DNA of 64,000 nt from Sinobacterium caligoides (GTDB taxonomy: Bacteria > Pseudomonadota > Gammaproteobacteria > Pseudomonadales > Sinobacteriaceae). The notes under the pieces were generated by a model, which saw only the letters and a program-made list of their open reading frames with translations, ran no database searches and was not told the origin of the DNA. This document shows, piece by piece, positions 55,006-63,370 of the stretch; within the stretch, counting starts at the first letter, position 1, and each line of letters opens with the position of its first letter. The translations under genes and the position numbers were made by a program. The DNA lies in the NCBI RefSeq assembly GCF_003752585.1, contig NZ_RKHR01000003.1, forward strand, positions 1,116,001 through 1,180,000, in the 5' to 3' direction.

Positions 55006-56346
55006 TTATTTAGTGAAATCGATACCAAAAAGTACTTTATCTATAATATCTAAGCCTTTTAACAAGTCATGACGCTCTATTATTAGCGGCGGACATATAA
55101 ACAAATAATTCCCTGACGTAAGTACTGACACCCCCTTCCTCATACATTCTTTTGTAAACTCACTGATAGGACAGCTGGCACTTTTCTTCAGCCCATAAGC
55201 AACGACAGGCTCTTTTGTTTCTCTATTTTTTACTAGCTCCAAAACCCAAAATAGGCCCAAACCCCTAATCTCACCGACACATTGATGATTGTTTTTTATG
55301 TCTTGTAATTTTGGATACACAACTTCTTCGCCATCTAACCTTACTTTAGAAAGTAAGTTATCACTTTCGAAAATGTTTATTGAAGCGACTGCTGTTGAAC
55401 ATGCTAAAGGGTGACCATAATAAGTTCCGCCACCGGGGAAATACTCATCATCAAAATGGCCAGCTATTTTTTCGGAAATAGCGACACCACCAAGTGGTAC
55501 ATAGCCAGAGTTAACCCCTTTTGCAAATGTGATAATATCAGGACATACATCCCAGAAATCCACGGCAAACCAATATCCAGTTCTGCCAAACCCAGACATA
55601 ACTTCGTCGCATATCATTACAATCCCATGCTTATCACAAATATCACGAATTTTTTGTAAATAGCCAGAAGGGGGAACCAAAACACCGTTTGAACCAACAA
55701 TAGACTCAATTAAAATGGCAGCAATATGCTTTGGATTTTCATATTTAATTATTTCTTCTAAGTGCTCTATTGCTCTTTCGCATTCTTCTTGTTCATTTTT
55801 TGAATGAAAAGCACTACGGTATAAATGAGGACCAAAAAATCTAACTACGCCTGGTATTCCTGGTTCAGAAAACCACCTTCTCTGATCGCCAGTTAAACTG
55901 AGTGATCCCGCCGTTGCACCATGGTAACTCTTATGCATAGTCAGCACTTTGCTTCGGCCCGTCGATATCTTTGCTATCCTGACAGCATGTTCTACCGCAT
56001 CAGATCCTGCGTTGGTAAAAAAGACTTTATTTAAATCACCTGGCGTTCTATCTGCGATCAGCTTAGCTGCATTAGTTCTTGGCTCGGTTGAAAATATTTG
56101 AGCGCAAGTTGTCAGAGAATCTAATTGAGTCTTCATAGCCTCGATCATTTTTGGGTGTTGGTGCCCCAAGTTAAGGTTGATTCGTTGGCTTGAAAAATCT
56201 AGATATTTATTGCCTTTATCATCCCAAAAATACGCGCCATTACCACCAGCTATTATCATTGGGTTTGCTTTGTTTTGTTCTGTCCATGATCTGAAAACAA
56301 ACTTTTTATCGTTAGTTAAAATTGAATCTGACATTATCATACTCAT
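55006..56346 (-). CDS. Class III aminotransferase of cluster B
   Basis: A 446-residue PLP fold-type I enzyme. GFAIGRT-like substrate segments are replaced by SFGRTGYWFAVDFWDV; the PLP contacts are FTNAGSDAVEHAVRIA and IVMICDEVMSGF, and the Schiff-base Lys is in ITFAKGVNSGYVPLGG (about 270). It resembles omega-amino-acid/adenosylmethionine-type transaminases and could make an amine for the N-oxygenase. The start is uncertain (three Met within the first five residues, weak RBS). A C8 tract lies 10 bp upstream of the start on the coding strand. Confidence 0.86.
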   Translation of the reverse strand: MSMIMSDSILTNDKKFVFRSWTEQNKANPMIIAGGNGAYFWDDKGNKYLDFSSQRINLNLGHQHPKMIEAMKTQLDSLTTCAQIFSTEPRTNAAKLIADRTPGDLNKVFFTNAGSDAVEHAVRIAKISTGRSKVLTMHKSYHGATAGSLSLTGDQRRWFSEPGIPGVVRFFGPHLYRSAFHSKNEQEECERAIEHLEEIIKYENPKHIAAILIESIVGSNGVLVPPSGYLQKIRDICDKHGIVMICDEVMSGFGRTGYWFAVDFWDVCPDIITFAKGVNSGYVPLGGVAISEKIAGHFDDEYFPGGGTYYGHPLACSTAVASINIFESDNLLSKVRLDGEEVVYPKLQDIKNNHQCVGEIRGLGLFWVLELVKNRETKEPVVAYGLKKSASCPISEFTKECMRKGVSVLTSGNYLFICPPLIIERHDLLKGLDIIDKVLFGIDFTK

Positions 56347-56403
56347 AATGATTATAGGGGGGGGTTAAGTGGCCTGCAGTTTTATTGCAGACCAGATACT
56401 CAA

Positions 56404-57408
56404 CTACCCTTGAACCACGTAGTTACTTCCAGAAAGCATATTTTTACGGTGTGGTTCAATGGATGTGACATTTACTGTCTTCATTGTCCATCGATTCCAC
56501 GCAAGATCTGGCTGAGTAAGATTGCCAACTTCTTTACCGTGCACAGAAAAATTGTTGGCAACCCCAATAAAATCACCATCAATCATTTGAACTCTTTTTT
56601 TCATTTCATGGAGTCGTGATTTCATTTTCTCAACGAGCTGATTAGATTTGTCATCCAGACCTACAGTACGATTTTCAAAGTAACGGATGTCATAACCATC
56701 ACTAATGATTGGGTGATGATCAGCTTCACCAACATTATAGCTACCTGCTTTTGTCGTTAAATCGTCAAAAGGGGTATAAAAGTTAGGCTTTTCAAAACCT
56801 TCTATTTCTTCTTCGCTGAATGAAGAAAGTACGTCTATGTTTTTTACGAATGTAGTAAAAATCTCATTCTCGTTATTCGAACGCATCGAAATCATATTTA
56901 CATAGTCTGGTCGAACGAAGTGATTGGCTAAATCTTTATGGAAATATATCGGACCTAATGCCTTTTGAGATTGCGTATCCTTGAGCTTTTGTTGTGGATA
57001 AATATCTTGAAATACATCACCACCATTGACATTGATGTAGCCAATGGGAACTTGGTTAAGTAAGTGACCAATCAAATATAGGCAACCTTCACCAACAAAT
57101 GTTTTTTTCAGCTCGTACTTCGAAATCACTGGGTTTTCATTATCAAAAACAGGGACATTTTCATCAATTGGAAGATTTCGAACGAAAATAAACGGATCTT
57201 CTTTTTTATTTTTAAGAGAGCATTCTGTTAATGACTTTATAAGATTCTGAGGAATTTTATCATTTCGCAACAGCTCAATTATCTGATAACAAAATGATTC
57301 ATACTGCCTATATGGATTTGCTAGCACCGTAGATAAAGCTTCTCTTAGCTGCAAATGTTCTTCTTTGGACAATATATAGTCTGGTGTCAATTCACATATG
57401 GGTGACAT
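56404..57408 (-). CDS. Clavaminate-synthase-like Fe(II)/2-oxoglutarate oxygenase of cluster B
   Basis: A 334-residue non-haem oxygenase related to AsnO/VioC amino-acid hydroxylases. HxD at IYFHKDLANHF (about 163), distal His in ANNFSVHGKEVG, and the 2-oxoglutarate Arg 12-18 residues later in WNRWTMKTV. The N-terminal 70 residues are helical as in CAS-type members. It is the first gene of the operon, RBS AAGGAT. Beta-hydroxylation of a free amino acid is the usual reaction in this group. That would give a substrate or building block for the later N-oxygenase steps. Confidence 0.82.
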   Translation of the reverse strand: MSPICELTPDYILSKEEHLQLREALSTVLANPYRQYESFCYQIIELLRNDKIPQNLIKSLTECSLKNKKEDPFIFVRNLPIDENVPVFDNENPVISKYELKKTFVGEGCLYLIGHLLNQVPIGYINVNGGDVFQDIYPQQKLKDTQSQKALGPIYFHKDLANHFVRPDYVNMISMRSNNENEIFTTFVKNIDVLSSFSEEEIEGFEKPNFYTPFDDLTTKAGSYNVGEADHHPIISDGYDIRYFENRTVGLDDKSNQLVEKMKSRLHEMKKRVQMIDGDFIGVANNFSVHGKEVGNLTQPDLAWNRWTMKTVNVTSIEPHRKNMLSGSNYVVQG

Positions 57409-58642
57409 ACCAATATCCTTATAATCGTAAATAATTGTTAAAAAATTTGTTAAAGATGTCCTGGCAAAATAATTGTTGATCCAGATACATCATAAGATAA
57501 CTAACTGTAACTTAATACAGACAACCATCTATAACACTTCTAATTTATCTCATTAGCTTTTCAACTTTGTGACAGAAGAGTTTCCATCACCTCGGCCTAC
57601 AGCAAAATCGATACATTGAAACCAAGGTACCTGCAACGATTGTTAAACAAACGACCATCGAGATGAATACAAAACCCACTCAATTAAACGGAGAGAAAAC
57701 GCCCTTGTGGCTGTGATACTGTGTGGGTTAGCACAAGCATCTGTATTTACATCTTCGGTAATCATCCACGAATTGTTGCTGAATTTTACTATATTTTTAC
57801 CTGCTGATTTTTTTTAGGTTCCTATCCATAAGATTGCTTCCTTCTCTGCAACCACCTTCGTTTGTTAGAGGTGTTACCGCTATCATTGCACTTATTATCA
57901 AAAGTCTCATCCAAGATATTTCCTCTTATATTATTATTTCATTAGTTGAAGTATGCGAGCACTATGCTCATTTCGATGTCGCATTTATCTTATCTTACAG
58001 CACCATTAAAAAGATCGAACCAAGGGATTAGCTTAGACATTGTTATTATTTTGCCGAATAAATTCGTTTTTCTGTACTGCGATAATGATGATAAATGCCG
58101 AAACCGAACGCATAAATAGCTCCCCTTGTCGGCCTAATTAATTTATCACTAAACTTTTACAGCGTTAGTTAACTATCCGTAACTCATGACGCATAACGTC
58201 TAATGATTCCTCGCATTTATACAAAACTAGCAACTTTTTTGTTTTTATTTATTTTTATTTCTTAGAAAGTACCTCAAGATGGCTTTTACTGGAGATGAAT
58301 ATAAGAGCGTTTATAGAATCTTATTGCTTCATCATCAGCAATAAATAAAATAACAATCAGTGTTAGTAATTCAGTGCTTGAACAATATTTACCATGGGGT
58401 GATTATTGAGATTCCAGCTCATATCAATCTCTTGACTATCCAACGAACGACTCAAGGATTGATAAGTATATTTTTAATACTATGGGAAATTTCGCCAATA
58501 CGGCTACCTTTAACAAACATTGCAGACAGAACATGACAACTATTATCTAACATCTATACATTTAACTGCCTCGCTTAGCCCTAATCAAACAACCAAAGCA
58601 AGATATAACGCCCATTGAGTAGGATAAATTTAATCTTAGTTG
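57409..58642. other. 1.2-kb non-coding region between cluster B and ilvBN
   Basis: AT-rich, with only short unconvincing ORFs (for example 57834-58031 plus). No terminator, tRNA or regulator gene seen. It should contain the cluster B promoter on the minus strand near 57420-57500. Confidence 0.5.
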
Positions 58643-58671
58643 TTGACCCATTGCTTATTGTTTGTTAATTT
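58643..58671 (+). promoter_or_regulatory. Probable promoter of ilvBN leader
   Basis: TTGACC (58643-58648) and TAATTT (58666-58671) are 17 bp apart, 38 bp before the leader-peptide ATG. The fit to a sigma-70 promoter is good and the position is right for an attenuated leader transcript. Confidence 0.65.
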
Positions 58672-58708
58672 CTTGGCAATTAAAAAATTACTGAAACTCA
58701 AACATACA

Positions 58709-58795
58709 ATGAAACTCGCTACTCAGGATTTAACCACTCAATTACTATACTTCGTCTCTGTCGTAGTCTTAGTCGTGGTTAACGTTTCGTCGTAG
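58709..58795 (+). CDS. Branched-chain leader peptide for ilvBN attenuation
   Basis: A 28-residue ORF (ATG 58709 to TAG 58793) with a control run LLYFVSVVVLVVVNVSS: 8 Val and 5 Leu in 28 residues. It ends 17 bp before a strong GC-rich hairpin with a T8 run, which precedes ilvB. This is the layout of ilvL/ivbL leaders: ribosome stalling at Val/Leu codons would favour an antiterminator and allow ilvBN transcription. It is too short to be caught by ordinary ORF thresholds. Shine-Dalgarno sequence weak. Confidence 0.9.
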   Translation: MKLATQDLTTQLLYFVSVVVLVVVNVSS

Positions 58796-58811
58796 CGGGT
58801 TAACAGATAGC

Positions 58812-58847
58812 AACCCCCTTCGGCGAAAGCCAAAGGGGGTTTTTTTT
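58812..58847 (+). terminator. ilvBN attenuator
   Basis: AACCCCCTT pairs with AAGGGGGTT; GGC/GCC closes a GAAA tetraloop after one mismatch; T8 follows at 58840-58847. A strong intrinsic terminator in the leader, ahead of ilvB. Confidence 0.92.
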
Positions 58848-58877
58848 GCTCCAAATAACCTATAAGGATAGTCAGTT

Positions 58878-60548
58878 ATGAAAATCAGTGGTGCACAATT
58901 AATCATCAAGTTGTTAGAAAGGCAGGGAATAACACAAATAGCAGGCATGCCAGGCGGCGCCAATTTGCCTATGTATGACGCACTGCTGGACAGCGATATA
59001 AAACACGTATTAGTAAGACACGAGCAGTCGGCAGGTTTTATTGCTCAAGGAATTGCCAGAGCCACCGCCAAGGCTGCCGTTTGCTTTGCCAGCTCAGGGC
59101 CAGCCGCCACAAACCTGATCACCGCTATAGCCGATGCCAAGCTGGATTCTATTCCGGTAGTTGCTATTACCGGTCAAGTTTCCTCGGCGATGCTTGGCAC
59201 TGATGCCTTTCAGGAAATTGACACTTTCGGCCTGATGCTGCCAGTCACTAAACACAACTACTTAGTGCGCTCTATCGAAGAGTTGTTAGAGGTAATTCCA
59301 GAGGCATTCAGAATCGCCTTGTCCGGGCGCCCAGGCCCAGTAGCAATCGATATCCCAAAAGATATACAAAACCAGATGATTGACATTGAGCAGTGGCCTG
59401 AACCGGGTGTTGCTGCACCTTTAGCACAACCCTCCACTACCGAGATGGAACAGATAAAACTAATGATCGAATCTGCACAACGGCCGATGTTGATGGTCGG
59501 TGCTGGGGTCATTAATGCCGCTGCCAGCGAGCAGTTAGTGCAGCTGGCCGAGCAAATAGATATTCCCGCTGTCACCACCTTTTTAGGCTTGAGCGTATTT
59601 CCCCATAGTCATCCGCTAAATCTAGGTATGTTAGGCATGCATGGCACTAAAGCCACCAGCATTGCCTTGGAAGAGTGTGATTTGTTAATCGGTGCCGGAG
59701 TTAGATTCGATGACCGTGCCACTGGTAAAATAAGTGAATTCTGCCCGAAGGCCAGCGTTATTCACATCGATATAGACAAAAGCGAAATTGGCAAACTTAA
59801 AACCCCTACCTTGGCTGTTAATGCTGATATTGGTGCAGCCCTGAGCAAACTACTGCAAACGATGCCCCCATGCAACCGCATAGAGTGGCATTCACGAATT
59901 CAAGACTTAAAAGCGAAACACGCCATCATCACCCCAGAGCACGGCCGGCTTTCTAATCCATATTGTCTATTGCAAAAAGTAGCAGAGTTAGTAGGAGAAA
60001 ACACCAATGTGCATACCGATGTTGGTCAGCATCAAATGTGGACTGCACAAGTCTACCCTTTCAGCCGTCCGCGTCAGTGGAGCAGCTCGGGAGGCTTAGG
60101 CACTATGGGTTATGGCTTACCAGCAGCGATTGGTTCGGCACTAGCTGATCCAGGACGCATGGCTTTATTGTTTAGCGGCGATGGCAGCATTTTGATCAAT
60201 ATCCAGGAGCTGGACACAGCCGTCGAGCACAACCTGAATTTGAAAATTGTATTACTCAACAACCGCAGCCTCGGATTAGTACGCCAACAGCAAACCTTAT
60301 TTTTCAAAGGAAATCTCAGCGCCGTCAATAATCTAAATGCCGTCGACTACGCGGCCGTAGCAAAAGCTATGGGTGCCAGCGGCTTCGATCTTGCCGACGC
60401 CACCGATCCACATGCCACCTTAAAGCAGGCCTTAAACACACCCGGTGTGGTGCTAATAAACGTACCTATTGATGCAAATGAAATGGTATTTCCTATGGTT
60501 CCCCCAGGGGCGGCCAACAAAGATTTAATTGATCAGAAATCTTGCTAA
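58878..60548 (+). CDS. ilvB: Acetolactate synthase large subunit, IlvB (AHAS I) type
   Basis: A 556-residue ThDP enzyme: LVRHEQSAGFIAQGIARATA with the catalytic Glu, the FAD domain (MLGMHGTKATSIALEE, GAGVRFDDRATGKI) and the ThDP motif FSGDGSILINIQELDTAVEH. RBS AAGGATAG. It is followed by a 93-residue IlvN and preceded by a Val/Leu attenuator, so it is the AHAS I counterpart of E. coli IlvBN. It has a different regulatory partner and length from the ilvI at 47618. Confidence 0.95.
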   Translation: MKISGAQLIIKLLERQGITQIAGMPGGANLPMYDALLDSDIKHVLVRHEQSAGFIAQGIARATAKAAVCFASSGPAATNLITAIADAKLDSIPVVAITGQVSSAMLGTDAFQEIDTFGLMLPVTKHNYLVRSIEELLEVIPEAFRIALSGRPGPVAIDIPKDIQNQMIDIEQWPEPGVAAPLAQPSTTEMEQIKLMIESAQRPMLMVGAGVINAAASEQLVQLAEQIDIPAVTTFLGLSVFPHSHPLNLGMLGMHGTKATSIALEECDLLIGAGVRFDDRATGKISEFCPKASVIHIDIDKSEIGKLKTPTLAVNADIGAALSKLLQTMPPCNRIEWHSRIQDLKAKHAIITPEHGRLSNPYCLLQKVAELVGENTNVHTDVGQHQMWTAQVYPFSRPRQWSSSGGLGTMGYGLPAAIGSALADPGRMALLFSGDGSILINIQELDTAVEHNLNLKIVLLNNRSLGLVRQQQTLFFKGNLSAVNNLNAVDYAAVAKAMGASGFDLADATDPHATLKQALNTPGVVLINVPIDANEMVFPMVPPGAANKDLIDQKSC

Positions 60549-60605
60549 GCGCATGCAGACGTACAATCAAGTAAATCTAACAACTTAAAATAAAGGGACA
60601 ACATT

Positions 60606-60887
60606 ATGAGTAAACGTGCTGTTTTAGAGCTAAAGGTAAGGAACCACCCTGGTACTATGTCACATGTATGCGGCCTGTTTGCCCGCCGGGCCTACAATAT
60701 GGAAGGTATTCTATGTATGCCAATGTCTGACAGTAAATTCAGTAAAATCTGGCTACTTGTCGACGAGGACAAACGTCTGGATCAAGTAATACTACAGACT
60801 AACAAACTGATAGATGTGCAGGAAATAACGCAGCATGCAGCTCCTCATGAAGTATTTGAGAAGCTCGAGTGTTTCTTTAATAGCTAG
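60606..60887 (+). CDS. ilvN: Acetolactate synthase small subunit, IlvN (AHAS I) type
   Basis: A 93-residue single ACT-domain subunit: LELKVRNHPGTMSHVCGLF, ARRAYNMEGILCMPMSDS and KIWLLVDEDKRL align along the whole length of E. coli IlvN. The short form is specific to AHAS I. The gap to ilvB is 57 bp with AAGGGAC as RBS. The gene is followed directly by a micro-ORF starting at the base after its stop. Confidence 0.95.
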   Translation: MSKRAVLELKVRNHPGTMSHVCGLFARRAYNMEGILCMPMSDSKFSKIWLLVDEDKRLDQVILQTNKLIDVQEITQHAAPHEVFEKLECFFNS

Positions 60888-60971
60888 ATGGAAAGTTACA
60901 TGTGGCTGGTAGCAGTAAGAATTCACGACGATTACGGGGAGTGGTTTACGCTGGGAGAGAGGCTGGTGTAA
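60888..60971 (+). CDS. 27-residue micro-ORF directly after ilvN
   Basis: ATG follows the ilvN TAG with no gap; reads MESYMWLVAVRIHDD and ends GERLV before TAA. A relative with the same first codons occurs at 46731, where it stops early. Similarity of two copies suggests selection or a common origin rather than chance, but the function is unknown. Confidence 0.4.
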   Translation: MESYMWLVAVRIHDDYGEWFTLGERLV

Positions 60972-60999
60972 ATATAATTAGAGAGTGGAGCTTTTAACG

Positions 61000-61100
61000 C
61001 TATAACGCCCTGCTCATCGGTGAGTTAAACTGGCGCTTGTTTTGCAGCTTTATGCAAAACAAGTGACAAGTTGACGAGTCCGGCTAGTAACTTGTTAGCC
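61000..61100 (-). other. attC site (101 bp)
   Basis: CTATAACGCCC at the left and ACTTGTTAGCC at the right (overlaps the HAD gene TAA). Inner arms: TGGCGCTTGTTTTGCAGC with TATGCAAAACAAGTGACA-type pairing. Confidence 0.85.
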
Positions 61101-61715
61101 ACTTTTAATTGCACGATACACCTCATTAATAGACTCCTCACCTGTAAAGTGAACAGTTTTAAAACCATGATACTTAGCATTATCGATATTAATTTCATTA
61201 TCATCTACGAAAAGGGACAATGCAGGATTTAGCTGATACTTGTTAATTATGGCTTCAAATGGCTCAGTGCTCTTTTTCGTAGCTGCTATTTCATAGGACC
61301 AAACGAGACCTTGAAAGTAATCAAAGAAATTATGCTTATTTCTTATGTATTCCACCCAAGTTTCACAGTGATCTGACAGAAGGAATAGATTACAAGATTT
61401 AGCCGTATTTTTGATCATTCTTTCAGTGTATGGATATGGGGAATCAAACATTTTTGTACATTCTTGATCGAAAACCGATGCAACCTCTCTAGACAAACCT
61501 ATTTCACATAGAAATTCTGCTCGATACGACTCATAGGATAACTCTCCCTTGAGAAGCCTATCGAGATTATTATCTTTCTCGTAGTAAGGGTAACTGCCCA
61601 TAGCCCTTGCGATCACATCCTCAGACTTACCCGTTCGAAGCCCTAGTTGTTCTTCGACTCCAATAATTCCTGGTAAAAGAACCTCTGATAAATCAAATAC
61701 TACATTCTCAATCAT
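61095..61715 (-). CDS. HAD-family hydrolase (cassette gene)
   Basis: A 206-residue HAD protein with motif I FDLSEVLLP (D-x-S: the second Asp is replaced by Ser), motif II NLFLLSDHCETW, lysine region TKKSTEPFEAII, motif IV SLFVDDNEINIDNAKYHG. The changed motif I resembles the haloacid-dehalogenase/epoxide-hydrolase-like branch, so it may not be a phosphatase. Integron cargo, flanked by attC sites. The substrate is unknown. Confidence 0.8.
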   Translation of the reverse strand: MIENVVFDLSEVLLPGIIGVEEQLGLRTGKSEDVIARAMGSYPYYEKDNNLDRLLKGELSYESYRAEFLCEIGLSREVASVFDQECTKMFDSPYPYTERMIKNTAKSCNLFLLSDHCETWVEYIRNKHNFFDYFQGLVWSYEIAATKKSTEPFEAIINKYQLNPALSLFVDDNEINIDNAKYHGFKTVHFTGEESINEVYRAIKSG

Positions 61716-61729
61716 TGCACCCTCCCCGC

Positions 61730-61839
61730 GGCTAACGCCGTTAGCTGCGGCGAAATGGTGTGGCAGCTGCTTTGCGGTTTTTGCAAAGCGGATGACGCAC
61801 CATTTTTTCCTGCAGCTTAAAATTTTTTTAATGTTGAAT
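61730..61839 (-). other. attC site (110 bp)
   Basis: GGCTAACGCCG at the left, ATGTTGAAT (GTTRRRY) at the right, 12 bp before the HD gene stop. Inner palindromic segments GCTGCTTTGC...GCAAAGCGG. Confidence 0.8.
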
Positions 61840-61850
61840 CTTGGCGCACT

Positions 61851-62411
61851 CTACGCAAAGTGATTTTTAACCATGACTTTAGCTTTACCCCAAAGCCCGG
61901 TTGATCCTGATGATATTGTTGGCCCATAGCGATCATTCACCTGACTCTCAGTAACATTTGCCTCTGCCCAAGTGCCCCCATCAGTTTCTATGTTATGTAT
62001 AAGAGGCTGCATTCGATCAAGGGATTTGGCAAATGCCGCATCGTTACTGACACCTTCCTCGAATTCTCGCCAAAGCTTAATTAAATCGCCGCCCTGGCTA
62101 TCAGGTAAAATTCCAAATATACGATTTGCTGCTTCTATCTCCAAGGCTTCTTGATTTTCATTTTCTGTGGATTCATGTATTGGATGATCCCCAGCATCGA
62201 TTTCTACAATATCATGAATGAGAAGCATTCGAATGACGCGATTAATATCTATTTCTTGATCCGAGGAATCAGATAGAATTAAAGCATACATAGCCAAATG
62301 CCATGAATGCTCCGCTGAATTTTCCTTTCGATAATTATCAATTAGAGGAGTCTTTCGTATCACATTCTTTAATTTATCTATCTCACGTAAAAACTCTAAT
62401 TGCTCATCCAT
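61851..62411 (-). CDS. HD-domain phosphohydrolase, YfbR/HDDC2-like (cassette gene)
   Basis: About 186 residues from ATG 62411 (AAGG 7 bp upstream). Metal-binding pieces are NSAEHSWHLAMYAL, LLIHDIVEIDAGDHPIH (HD motif and downstream Asp) and, later, the Asp in LDRMQPLIHN. This is the HD_3-type 5'-deoxynucleotidase fold of YfbR. Nucleotidase activity is expected but unproven. An upstream ATG at 62441 is possible. Its attC is 61730-61839. Confidence 0.82.
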   Translation of the reverse strand: MDEQLEFLREIDKLKNVIRKTPLIDNYRKENSAEHSWHLAMYALILSDSSDQEIDINRVIRMLLIHDIVEIDAGDHPIHESTENENQEALEIEAANRIFGILPDSQGGDLIKLWREFEEGVSNDAAFAKSLDRMQPLIHNIETDGGTWAEANVTESQVNDRYGPTISSGSTGLWGKAKVMVKNHFA

Positions 62412-62443
62412 AGCCAAACCTTGAATAGTTGTGAGGACCAAAA

Positions 62444-62555
62444 CATTTAATGCCGCACTAGGCGGACAAAAATTGTGGGTTATAATGTGTAGCGAAACGA
62501 AAAATAACTCACCGTTATTGTTATACTTAAGTGCCTTAATAGTAATCTGTTAGGG
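62444..62555 (-). other. attC-like site, left core degenerate
   Basis: Right end CTGTTAGGG abuts the SDR gene stop; left end reads ATTTAATGCCGC, where the G of the core is A. Position between cassettes supports it. Confidence 0.6.
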
Positions 62556-63263
62556 TTAAACTGAATAACGGGAAGTACTGACCATGCCTATGCTGATCTT
62601 TTGCATCAAGTCTAGTGCAACATGGTCAGGAGTAAGAAGACTACCGCTTTCTTTATATTCAATGAAGCGTTCTTTTGCAGGGAAATGAGCCTCATCGGAA
62701 TCTCGTATTGCACCTTGCATCGATGTATCCATAACATTCGGATCATAGTTGACAGCCAAAAATGGAAACTCTTGGGACTCTTCTTCAACTGCGGCAGCAT
62801 TAATAAAGTTTTCACTTGCGGCTTTTGAAGCACAATATAATGACCAACCAGCATATCCTTTCAATGCAGCGCAAGAAGAAATATTCACGATAGTTTTACG
62901 CCGCTCATAACACCTAAAACTTTCCATAAAAGCAGATAATAGTATGAACGGTTAAATTAGGTTTATGGATATGTTTCTTTCTATTTCAACTGGATTTAGG
63001 TTACTAATTGAAGATATTGGTTTCAAATCTCCGGCATTATTGATATATACAACTTCGTCCCACTCATTACCAGCCAATTTAAGAAATAACGAGTTACTAA
63101 GTGAGGTTATAGATTTCACGTCAGACAGATCACAATTAATATGACACTTAGACACTCCAGATCGTGATAACTCAACAACATGCCAGTCTTCAGTTAAAAC
63201 ATATTGCTCAACAAGCGCCTTACCTAGCCCTTTAGATCCACCAGTTATTATTGCTAATTTCAT
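62556..63263 (-). pseudogene. SDR (sepiapterin/benzil-reductase-like) gene with in-frame TAA
   Basis: From ATG 63263 (GAGAAG upstream) the frame has LAIITGGSKGLGKALVEQY, CDLSDVKSITSLSNSLF and YINNAGDLKPIS (NAG), then the stop TAA at 62952-62954, and continues unshifted as PFILLSAFMESF, IVNISSCAA (catalytic Ser) and YCASKAASENF (YxxxK). The two halves form one intact SDR of about 235 residues apart from that one codon. So it is a point-mutated pseudogene, or a sequencing error or readthrough event. Confidence 0.85.
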
Positions 63264-63280
63264 ATAAACTTCTCTTCGAG

Positions 63281-63370
63281 TACTAACGCCGCAGGCACAG
63301 GCGAGGCCCGCAGTGCTGAGTCCAATGGAGCGCTGCAAGCGCGGAATGATTGTGGCCAGCCTTGTTAAGT
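63281..63370 (-). other. attC site (90 bp)
   Basis: TACTAACGCCGCAGG at the left and GGCCAGCCTTGTTAAGT at the right, overlapping the TAA of the last HAD gene. Inner CGCTGCAAGCG forms the arm loops. Confidence 0.88.

Noticed and set aside
57834-58031. Short plus-strand ORF
   Set aside because: No similarity, no RBS, in a non-coding AT-rich stretch.
58603-58670. ATATAACGCCC to TTTGTTAATT spaced like an attC
   Set aside because: Right core fits poorly and the site overlaps a good ilvBN promoter (58643-58671); no cassette gene on either side.
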